Below, piece by piece: positions 51,822 to 59,025 of a DNA stretch of 64,000 nucleotides. This DNA comes from Nibrella saemangeumensis (GTDB taxonomy: Bacteria; Bacteroidota; Bacteroidia; Cytophagales; Spirosomataceae). Each line of letters opens with the position of its first letter. The stretch's first letter is position 1. Where the stretch lies: assembly GCF_039541915.1 (NCBI RefSeq), contig NZ_BAABHD010000081.1, positions 1-64,000 of the forward strand, read 5' to 3'. Below the pieces are notes generated by a model that saw only the letters and a program-made list of their open reading frames with translations, searched no databases and was not told the origin of the DNA. The translations under genes and the position numbers were made by a program.

Positions 51822-53696
51822 TCATAGGGTCGCCTTCTTTAGCCAGCGCGACCGCAGGTAGTGGGCCGCAGCCTTGGGCTTCCGGTCGCGGGTGAATACC
51901 CCTTTGTAGTTCATGCCCCCGAACCGGATAATGCCTTGCCCGGTTTTAAAATCCGTGAAAGCCCATACGTGCATGCCGGCGATGTAGTCTCTGGATTGGG
52001 CAAAGTCCAGGTACATTTTGAGGTAATTGGTCTGAAACTCTTCGGTAAACATTTCCGGGTCTTCGGCGTGCATGCCGGGGTAGGTATCGGCGCCAAATTC
52101 GGTATAGATGATGGGCTTATTAAACCGTTTGTGAATGGCGTCGGCTTCAATAGCCAGCAGCTTAGCCGCCCCGGCCAGATCGCCCGCGTGGGTGTACCAG
52201 CCGTAGTAGCGGTTGATGCAGATGACATCGGCCAGACCAATCCACTCCATAGGGCCACCCATCACCCCCACCAGCGTAGCCAGCCGGGTGTTGTCTTTTT
52301 GCTTCACTAAGGCAAACAGCTCGTTGAAAAGGGCAATGCTCTGCGGGGTAGCTTCCCGGCCACCCGGCCCGCCGGTCACGCTGACCTCCCTGGGGAATGG
52401 CTCGTTGACTACGCACCACATAATCACCGAGGGGTGGTTCTTGTCGCGGGTAATCAGTTCGTTAAGGTACTGCTTACACATCGCCTGCCGCTGGGCGAGG
52501 TCGTTGGTATCGCCGTGGAAGTACAGGCCTACCGCCGGAATTTCGTCGATGACCAGAAAACCCTCCCGGTCGGCCATGCGCATAAACTCTTCGTCGTAGG
52601 GATAGTGCGAGGTGCGGAACGAGTTGGCCCCGACCCACTTCATCAGCGAAAAGTCCTTGACAATGACCGGCTGAGCCGTGCCCCGGCCGAATATAGGGAA
52701 GTCCTCGTGCTTGCCGAAACCCTTCAGAAGGATCGGCTTTCCGTTGAGTAATAATTGTTTATTAGTTGTCGTGATGGTCCGCACACCGGTTTCGAGCGTG
52801 TAGTGGTCGAGGAGCGTTTTGCCGTCGCCAATGGTCACATCCACCTGGTACAGATAGGGGTCTTCGGGCGCCCAAAGCCGCACATCGGGAATAGAGATGG
52901 TAGCTGTAGCTGCATTGGCCGTCAGCCGGATGGGTGCTTCATATCGCTTTCCCTGGCCGGTAATGACGATAGTACCCCGGCTGGCTTTGCCTTCGGTGGC
53001 AACGGCAACTTCTACGCTGCCGGTGGTGCCGGTAAAGTTTGTTTTAACGGTAATGTCTTTGATAGAGGCTACCGCAGGCAGGGAATACAGCCACACGTCG
53101 CGGTGCAGACCCGCAAACGGGAAGAAGTCGTAGTTGGATTTGGGAAAGTTGGTGAAGGGGCTACCCGGCACATTGCCCGTCGGCACCCGCGAAGGCTTCA
53201 GGATATTCTCGACCTGAACCGTAATGCGGTTACTCCCTCCCCAGTTCACCAGGGAACCAATCTCAAACGTAAACGGCAGATTCCCGCCCTCGTGTATTCC
53301 GACGGGTTTGCCGTTGATCCACAGCTTAGCCGCGTAGTTGGCCGAGCCAACGCGGATAAAGATACGCTGCCCCCGCCAGGCGCTGGGCACGTAGGTTTCT
53401 TTCTGGTACCAGACTACACCCAGGTAGTCGCGGCTGTCGGTAAACTGTTCGTTCCAGCTCCCCGGCACGGCAATAGAACGAGCTTCCGTCAAGCCATTCT
53501 GCCAGCCTTCTTTTTCGCCGACAGCCAGCGAGTCTTTTTTGAACTGCCAGATGCCCGATAAGCTTAGGGTATTCCGCAGGTCATTCTGTTGTGGATACAG
53601 GGCAATCCGGGTCGGGTCGGCAGCGGTGAAAGGTTGCGCCTGAGCGGGCATTAAGGGTACCGCCAGAAGCAGCAGGAGCAGGTAACGAGTCGTCAT
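51822..53696 (-). CDS. GH2 beta-glucuronidase-like glycosidase, exported
   Basis: About 624 residues from ATG 53696, signal peptide ending PAQAQ. GH2 domains in order: sugar-binding jelly roll (about 30-200), Ig-like (205-310), TIM barrel (315-624). Acid/base Glu432 lies in MWCVVNEPF, the nucleophile Glu533 in IIYTEFGADT, and RYYGWY is present. The stretch GGMNYKGVFTRDRKPKAAA carries Asn596 and Lys598, the NxK signature that recognises the uronic carboxylate in E. coli UidA. It therefore probably removes glucuronosyl residues in the periplasm or outside. It is divergent from the ThuA fusion gene across a palindromic operator. Confidence 0.88.
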   Translation of the reverse strand: MTTRYLLLLLLAVPLMPAQAQPFTAADPTRIALYPQQNDLRNTLSLSGIWQFKKDSLAVGEKEGWQNGLTEARSIAVPGSWNEQFTDSRDYLGVVWYQKETYVPSAWRGQRIFIRVGSANYAAKLWINGKPVGIHEGGNLPFTFEIGSLVNWGGSNRITVQVENILKPSRVPTGNVPGSPFTNFPKSNYDFFPFAGLHRDVWLYSLPAVASIKDITVKTNFTGTTGSVEVAVATEGKASRGTIVITGQGKRYEAPIRLTANAATATISIPDVRLWAPEDPYLYQVDVTIGDGKTLLDHYTLETGVRTITTTNKQLLLNGKPILLKGFGKHEDFPIFGRGTAQPVIVKDFSLMKWVGANSFRTSHYPYDEEFMRMADREGFLVIDEIPAVGLYFHGDTNDLAQRQAMCKQYLNELITRDKNHPSVIMWCVVNEPFPREVSVTGGPGGREATPQSIALFNELFALVKQKDNTRLATLVGVMGGPMEWIGLADVICINRYYGWYTHAGDLAGAAKLLAIEADAIHKRFNKPIIYTEFGADTYPGMHAEDPEMFTEEFQTNYLKMYLDFAQSRDYIAGMHVWAFTDFKTGQGIIRFGGMNYKGVFTRDRKPKAAAHYLRSRWLKKATL

Positions 53697-53744
53697 GAGG
53701 TTTTGGTTAAACGATAAAAGAGGGCCAGAACGAACATTGCAATA

Positions 53745-53752
53745 CAAAGGTA
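53745..53752 (-). promoter_or_regulatory. Putative -7 box (TACCTTTG) of the GH2 gene
   Basis: TAnnTTTG match on the minus strand, 48 bases upstream of the GH2 ATG. The palindrome at 53771-53791 begins 18 bases upstream of it, covering the -33 zone. Confidence 0.55.
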
Positions 53753-53770
53753 GAGAATTGACTAAAATTT

Positions 53771-53791
53771 ATTGTCTAAAAAATAGACAAT
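53771..53791. promoter_or_regulatory. Perfect palindromic operator candidate between GH2 and ThuA-fusion genes
   Basis: ATTGTCTA, five A, TAGACAAT: a perfect 8-bp inverted repeat with a 5-base spacer. It is 16-18 bases from the -7 boxes of both divergent genes, so a protein bound there would cover the -33 regions of both. The Nudix regulator encoded at 51018 is the nearest candidate to bind it. Confidence 0.6.
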
Positions 53792-53807
53792 GATGTATAT
53801 TCTTTTT

Positions 53808-53815
53808 TACCTTTG
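53808..53815 (+). promoter_or_regulatory. Putative -7 box (TACCTTTG) of the ThuA-fusion gene
   Basis: Identical in sequence to the GH2 -7 box on the other strand and 28 bases before the ATG at 53844. The in-frame ATG at 53790 lies upstream of the box, overlapping the palindrome, so it is not used. Confidence 0.55.
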
Positions 53816-53843
53816 CTTATCAATCGCAACATACCTAACCTGG

Positions 53844-56800
53844 ATGTCTAAAAACTCTCTCAGAATCAGCGTCCTGTTCGCAGGTTTCTGGTTTCTTGCA
53901 CAGGCTGCCTTTGCCCAGTCTCCTAAAATCAACCTGCTGGTGTTTAGCAAAACGGCGGCTTTCCGTCACCAGTCCATCGAAGCCGGCAAAAAGGCCCTGG
54001 CCAGGATGGCTACCGACAAGGGGTTTGTAGTAAACTTTACCGAAGACGCCACGCAGTTCAGTGACGCCAATCTGAAGAAGTACAACACGATTGTCTTCCT
54101 GAACACCACGGGCGACATTCTGAACCCGGAGCAGCAAACGGCCTTCGAGCGCTACATCCAGGCGGGTGGCGGCTATGTGGGTATTCACGCGGCTACCGAT
54201 ACTGAGTACGAGTGGCCCTGGTACGGTCAACTGGCGGGGGCCTATTTCCTGGACCACCCCAACCCCAATAATGTCCAGAAGGGCAAATTTATCGTGGCAA
54301 TGAAAAATCACTGGGCGACCAAAGGCATGTCCGATGAGTTTGAGCGGACCGATGAGTTTTACAGCTTTAAGGATATTTCGCCCAAAATCAACGTCGTGCT
54401 GACCATCGACGAAAAGAGCTATACCGGCGGTAAGAATGGAGCCAACCACCCTATGAGCTGGTATCAGGCGTTCGACGGCGGCCGCTCGTTCTACACCGCC
54501 ATGGGGCATACCGATGAGACTTTTGCGGAGCCCCTGTTTCTGAATCACCTCTGGGCGGGTATCCAGTATACCACCGGTGGCGATGCCCCCAAACCGCTGG
54601 ATTATTCCAAAGCCCGGCCCGAAGAGAACCGGTTCAGCAAAGTAGTACTGGCCGAGAAACTGGACGAGCCGATGGAGTTGAGCGTACTCGGCGACGGACG
54701 CATTCTGTTCATCCAGCGCAAAGGCGAGGTGCGGCTGTATAACACCAAAACAAAGGAGTTGAAGACCATTGCCAAACTGCCCGTCAATATCAAATACGTC
54801 AGCAAGGAAGGCAAAGAGTCGATGGGTGAAGATGGGCTGCTGGGCCTGAGCAAAGACCCCAACTTTGCGCAGAACCACTGGATTTACCTATATTACTCAG
54901 ACCCCAATGCTTCTAAAAACGTCCTGGCGCGCTTTGAGCTGACAGGTGATGAGCTGGTGCTGTCATCTAAGAAGGAGATACTGGACGTAGCCACCCAGCG
55001 TGAGGAGTGCTGCCATACGGGCGGCTCCATTGCCTGGGACCGTCAGGGTAACCTGTACCTATCGACGGGCGATAACACCAACCCCCACGGCTCCAACGGC
55101 TTTAGCCCCAGCGATGAGCGCGAAGGCCGCAGCGCCTGGGATGCCCAGAAGTCGTCTGCCAATACCAACGACCTGCGCGGTAAGATCATCCGCATCAAGC
55201 CACAGCCGGACGGTACCTACACCATTCCGAATGGCAACCTTTTTCCGAAAGGCACCGACCAAACTCGTCCTGAAATCTACACCATGGGACACCGTAACCC
55301 CTTCCGAATCTCCGTAGACCAGAAGACCGGCTATGTGTACTGGGGTGAAGTGGGGCCTGATGCCGCCAAACCCGACCCGAACCGCGGCCCGGCCGGTCAC
55401 GACGAAGTAGGACAGGCCCGGAAAGCCGGCAACTTCGGCTGGCCGCATTTTGTGGGCGACAACAAAGCCTATAACAAGTTCGACTTTACAACAAATCAAA
55501 TCGGGGAAAAGTGGGATGCCAACGCGCCGACCAATACCTCCCCCAACAACACAGGTCTGAAGGTATTGCCCCCGGCGCAGAAGGCGTTCATCTGGTATCC
55601 GTACGATGGCTCACCAGAATTCCCGCTGGTGGGTGCCGGTGGCCGCAACGCCATGGCTGGTCCGGTTTTCTACGCCGATGCATTCAAAAATGCAACGAAC
55701 GCCTTCCCGAATTACTACGACGGCAAGCTGCTGACCTACGACTGGATGCGCGGCTGGGCGATGGCAGTGACGATGGATAAGACCGGTAACTACCAGTCGA
55801 TGGAGCGGTTTATGCCGAGCTATAAATTCAGCAACCCGATGGATATGGAGTTTGCCGATAACGGCGACCTGTATATGCTGGAATACGGCTCAGGCTGGTT
55901 CACGGCCAACGACGACGCCCGGCTGATTCGCATCGAATACAATGGCGGCAACCGCAAACCGCAGCTGCAGATAGCAGCTAATAAACTGGGCGGCTCGGCC
56001 CCCCTCAATCTGAAATTGACCGCTCAGGGCACAACCGACGCCGATGGCGATGCGCTGACCTACTTCTGGAAAGTTACATCCAGGAACGGCTTCACCAAGG
56101 TCGTTAATACGCCTGACGCCAACCTTACGCTGACTAACAAGGGACTTTACAAAGCGACTCTGACGGTGAGCGACGGCAAAGGCGGCATTGCGTCGCAATC
56201 GATGGACATTAGCGTGGGTAACGAACCGCCCGTGTTGACGGTGGATATGGCGGGCCATAATAAATCGTTTTATACGGTCGGAAAAGCGTTTCCGTATAGC
56301 GTCAAGGTAAGCGATAAGGAAGACGGTACACTGGATAAAGGCATAACTCCGGAGCGGGTAGCCGTTAGCATCGATTACCTGGCGGAAGGCTACGACCAGA
56401 TCGCCATTGCCCAGGGACACCGCTCAGCGGATGCGGGTGCCTTGTTAGCGACGGGTAAAAAACTAATCGAAGCCAGTGATTGCAAAGCGTGCCATAGTAT
56501 GACCAAAAAGTCCATTGGCCCGGCCTACGCAGATGTATCCGGAAAGTACAAGGGTGATGCTTCGGCGCTGGAACGATTGACCAAAAAAATAATCTCGGGA
56601 GGAGGTGGCGTCTGGGGCGAAACACCGATGTCGGCACACCCACAGCTCTCCACCGCCGATGCCGCCGAAATGGTCAAGTACATCCTCAGCGCATCGGGCG
56701 AAGCCACTGCGGGCACTTCATTACCGGTAAAGGGCACCTATACAGCTAACCTGCCGGCGGGCGACAAGGGTAAAGGAGTGTACATTGTACGGGCCTCTTA

Positions 56801-57293
56801 TGAAGATAAAGGTGCCAATGGATTGCCTTCACTCCGGTCAGAACAGACCTACGTGTTGCGCAACGCCAAAGTGGATGTGCATGGGTATGACACCTACGAC
56901 AACGTCAACAAAATGGCGTACGGCGGCAACAACCTGGCCATTCCGGCTAAGTCCGGCGCTTATATGGGCATTAAACAAGTCGATTTAACCGGTATCAGCG
57001 AAGTGCGCGTGATGGCTACAGCCCCCAAACCGCAACTGAATGCCAAAGGGGGTAAAGTGGAAGTACGTCTGGATAGTCCGACCGGTCCGCTGGTTGGGGA
57101 GTCAGCCTTCCTGGAAGCTTCTGATAAAATGAGCTTTACCCCATCCCCGTTAGCGGTGCCCATTAAGTTGCCGGCTTCAGCTGAGGGCAAGCCCCGTGAT
57201 GTCTACATTATCTTTGTCAACCCCAAAGAGCCGCTCGGCAGCCTGATGGTGGTAATGGGTACCGAATTCGTCCTGAACGGCGGGGCACAGTAA
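53844..57293 (+). CDS. Multidomain fusion: ThuA, sugar dehydrogenase propeller, PKD, cytochrome c and carbohydrate-binding-like domains
   Basis: About 1149 residues from ATG 53844, signal peptide ending QAAFAQ. Order: ThuA-like domain about 20-245 (LLVFSKTAAFRHQSI, GGGYVGIHAATDTEY, WYQAFDGGRSFYTAMGHTDE), glucose/sorbosone dehydrogenase propeller about 265-635 (LSVLGDGRILFIQRKGEV, EECCHTGGSIAWD, GHRNPFRISVD, YGSGW), PKD domain about 640-735, a single c-type heme domain with C880-K-A-C883-H884 and Met929 as likely axial ligand, and a CBM6-like C-terminal domain about 1010-1149. It is periplasmic or surface-bound. Electrons from sugar oxidation could pass directly to its own heme. Catalysis is inferred from family. 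Confidence 0.9.
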   Translation: MSKNSLRISVLFAGFWFLAQAAFAQSPKINLLVFSKTAAFRHQSIEAGKKALARMATDKGFVVNFTEDATQFSDANLKKYNTIVFLNTTGDILNPEQQTAFERYIQAGGGYVGIHAATDTEYEWPWYGQLAGAYFLDHPNPNNVQKGKFIVAMKNHWATKGMSDEFERTDEFYSFKDISPKINVVLTIDEKSYTGGKNGANHPMSWYQAFDGGRSFYTAMGHTDETFAEPLFLNHLWAGIQYTTGGDAPKPLDYSKARPEENRFSKVVLAEKLDEPMELSVLGDGRILFIQRKGEVRLYNTKTKELKTIAKLPVNIKYVSKEGKESMGEDGLLGLSKDPNFAQNHWIYLYYSDPNASKNVLARFELTGDELVLSSKKEILDVATQREECCHTGGSIAWDRQGNLYLSTGDNTNPHGSNGFSPSDEREGRSAWDAQKSSANTNDLRGKIIRIKPQPDGTYTIPNGNLFPKGTDQTRPEIYTMGHRNPFRISVDQKTGYVYWGEVGPDAAKPDPNRGPAGHDEVGQARKAGNFGWPHFVGDNKAYNKFDFTTNQIGEKWDANAPTNTSPNNTGLKVLPPAQKAFIWYPYDGSPEFPLVGAGGRNAMAGPVFYADAFKNATNAFPNYYDGKLLTYDWMRGWAMAVTMDKTGNYQSMERFMPSYKFSNPMDMEFADNGDLYMLEYGSGWFTANDDARLIRIEYNGGNRKPQLQIAANKLGGSAPLNLKLTAQGTTDADGDALTYFWKVTSRNGFTKVVNTPDANLTLTNKGLYKATLTVSDGKGGIASQSMDISVGNEPPVLTVDMAGHNKSFYTVGKAFPYSVKVSDKEDGTLDKGITPERVAVSIDYLAEGYDQIAIAQGHRSADAGALLATGKKLIEASDCKACHSMTKKSIGPAYADVSGKYKGDASALERLTKKIISGGGGVWGETPMSAHPQLSTADAAEMVKYILSASGEATAGTSLPVKGTYTANLPAGDKGKGVYIVRASYEDKGANGLPSLRSEQTYVLRNAKVDVHGYDTYDNVNKMAYGGNNLAIPAKSGAYMGIKQVDLTGISEVRVMATAPKPQLNAKGGKVEVRLDSPTGPLVGESAFLEASDKMSFTPSPLAVPIKLPASAEGKPRDVYIIFVNPKEPLGSLMVVMGTEFVLNGGAQ

Positions 57294-57333
57294 CTAATCT
57301 AATTGTTCACGTTTATAATTCATTCTGTCAATC

Positions 57334-57714
57334 ATGAAAAAAGTAAGCTTCTTTTTCTTTGTTCTGCTGCTGGGTGTGGCATTCAACGGCATTTCACAAA
57401 CAACTACGCTGGCTGACTTCTTCGCCGGAAAATGGGAGATTACCGTAACCGGAACACCCAATGGCGACGCCAAATTTGTAACCGATCTGACCCGGAAGGA
57501 CGGTAAGCTGACCGGTGAACTGAAAGACCCGACCGGCAAAATGACGGAAGCGATTCCCATCGAGAAAATCGAGGAAGAAGCCAACAAGATTACTATCTAC
57601 TTCAGCGCTCAGGGCTACGACGTAAACATTGCTTTAGAGAAGGCAACTGACGATGATCTGAAAGGCTCACTGTTGGGTATGTTTGACGCCACTGCCAAGC
57701 GCGTGAAAGAATAA
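57334..57714 (+). CDS. Small exported lipocalin-like protein (paralogue 1)
   Basis: A 126-residue protein with signal peptide ending GISQ (about residue 22). The mature part starts DFFAGKWEITVTGTPNGDA and alternates short beta-strands (GKLTGELKDPTGK, NKITIYFSAQGYDVN, LKGSLLGMFDATAKRVKE). This resembles the short lipocalin/fatty-acid-binding-like calycin proteins of Bacteroidota, but no ligand is known. A paralogue follows at 57931 with the same FAGKWEIT-type start and FDATAKRVK end. It begins 40 bases after the ThuA fusion and a strong terminator follows. Confidence 0.72.
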   Translation: MKKVSFFFFVLLLGVAFNGISQTTTLADFFAGKWEITVTGTPNGDAKFVTDLTRKDGKLTGELKDPTGKMTEAIPIEKIEEEANKITIYFSAQGYDVNIALEKATDDDLKGSLLGMFDATAKRVKE

Positions 57715-57741
57715 GAAAATACATTTGCAAAGCTTCACGGG

Positions 57742-57763
57742 AGGTGGTGACTGGTCACCACCT
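57742..57763 (+). terminator. Intrinsic terminator between the paralogous small genes
   Basis: A perfect 10-bp stem AGGTGGTGAC/GTCACCACCT with a two-base loop, followed by six T from 57763. Separates the two small genes. Confidence 0.88.
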
Positions 57764-57930
57764 TTTTTATTGAACACGTATGCTCTCAGCCAGATTGAAG
57801 TGGCGAAGATTTTACAATGGAAACTTTTTTTATTAAAATAATTTCCATTTCCTTTGTAGGAAATTTTTAGCATCAAAAAAATTTCCTGAATAAGCCATTC
57901 TGTTCATTTTCACTTCAATCCATGTGTATC

Positions 57931-58308
57931 ATGAAAAAAGTAAGTATCCTTTTCTTTGTTCTGCTGCTGGGCGTTGCCTTCACCGGTTTTTCACAGAACT
58001 CTACTTCTACTGACTTCTACGCCGGTAAATGGGAGATCACCATTTTAGGCTCACCCCGAGGAGATGTTGTCTTTCAAACAGACCTGGTACGTACTGACGG
58101 CAAACTCACCGGGAAACTGGTTGATAAGGCTGACCCTGCCAACGGTAGTCTTCAAATCCTGAGAGTGGAGGAGAGTACGACGAAGCTGATTATTTACTTT
58201 GAGTCGTCACAAGGTGGTGAAATGGCCATGGATCTGGCTAAAGTAGATAATGATACCCTGAAAGGTATGGTGTTCAATTTTGACGCGACCGCCAAACGGG
58301 TTAAATAG
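57931..58308 (+). CDS. Small exported lipocalin-like protein (paralogue 2)
   Basis: About 125 residues from ATG 57931 (an ATG three codons earlier is possible). Signal peptide ending GFSQ, then DFYAGKWEITILGSPRGDV and the end FNFDATAKRVK, clearly homologous to the product of 57334. The middle differs (LVDKADPANGSLQILRVEE, IIYFESSQGGEMAMDLAKV). The signal peptides are almost the same (MKKVSxxFFVLLLGVAF), which suggests a recent tandem duplication followed by divergence of the body. Function unknown. Confidence 0.72.
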   Translation: MKKVSILFFVLLLGVAFTGFSQNSTSTDFYAGKWEITILGSPRGDVVFQTDLVRTDGKLTGKLVDKADPANGSLQILRVEESTTKLIIYFESSQGGEMAMDLAKVDNDTLKGMVFNFDATAKRVK

Positions 58309-58360
58309 TCCGGAAGCACTTTTTATCAAGGTGCAAAAGCTGGTGGATAAACAAGGCGGT

Positions 58361-58984
58361 ATGAAAGAAGAAATTTTAGAAAAATCGCTGAAGTTGTTTC
58401 TGAAGCATGGGATTCGGGAGATGTCTAACCAGAAGCTCGTCGACTGGCTGGGCATTTCCACCAAAACCATTTATAAATACTTCACAAACAAAGAGGAGTT
58501 ACTGGAGGAGGTCCTCTACCTCTACCACAACAGGCAGTACGAAATGCTGCTAAATCTGCCGAATGAGCAAAACGTGGCCTCTCTATTTTTTGATGTCTGG
58601 CAGATAGCCGTGGAAACCGAGTACACAATCAATCAGGTTTTCTACCAGGATCTTCACCGCTACTACCCGGAACTGGAAAAAAAAGTAGAGCAGGCTATCG
58701 GCAAACGATTCGAACAGCACTTTCTGTCCATTATTCATTGCGGCATCGAACAGGGTGCCTTCCGACCCGACATCCTTCCGGAGGTTGCTCTACAAAGTAT
58801 ACTAACGCTTCACCGGGCGGCAGTGCGGTCAGAGGTCTATAATCGCTTTCACTTGTCGGCTACCGATTTGCTGTTGAATACAACAGCCAATTACATCCGG
58901 GGCCTTTGCACGGAGGAGGGCATGAAGGCTTTGGATGAGCATATCCGAACCCTGCAGCCAGCCAAAGCGGTAGTGAACGCCTGA
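58361..58984 (+). CDS. TetR/AcrR-family transcriptional regulator
   Basis: About 207 residues from ATG 58361. The N-terminal helix-turn-helix is ILEKSLKLFLKHGIREMSNQKLVDWLGISTKTIYKYFTNKEELLEEVL (read in parts: LFLKHGIREMS, LGISTKTIYKYFTNKEELL). The C-terminal helical region is the variable ligand-binding part and gives no hint of the inducer. The short distance (41 bases) to the hydrolase gene at 59026 suggests it may control that gene. Confidence 0.9.
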   Translation: MKEEILEKSLKLFLKHGIREMSNQKLVDWLGISTKTIYKYFTNKEELLEEVLYLYHNRQYEMLLNLPNEQNVASLFFDVWQIAVETEYTINQVFYQDLHRYYPELEKKVEQAIGKRFEQHFLSIIHCGIEQGAFRPDILPEVALQSILTLHRAAVRSEVYNRFHLSATDLLLNTTANYIRGLCTEEGMKALDEHIRTLQPAKAVVNA

Positions 58985-59025
58985 CACTGAATTAACGATT
59001 GCTTCCAAGATTATATCATCACTCA

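Noticed and set aside
53835..54878. 347-codon minus-strand open frame inside the ThuA fusion gene
   Set aside because: Its sequence has no domain or signal features and it lies wholly opposite the clear ThuA and propeller motifs. It is a GC-biased shadow.
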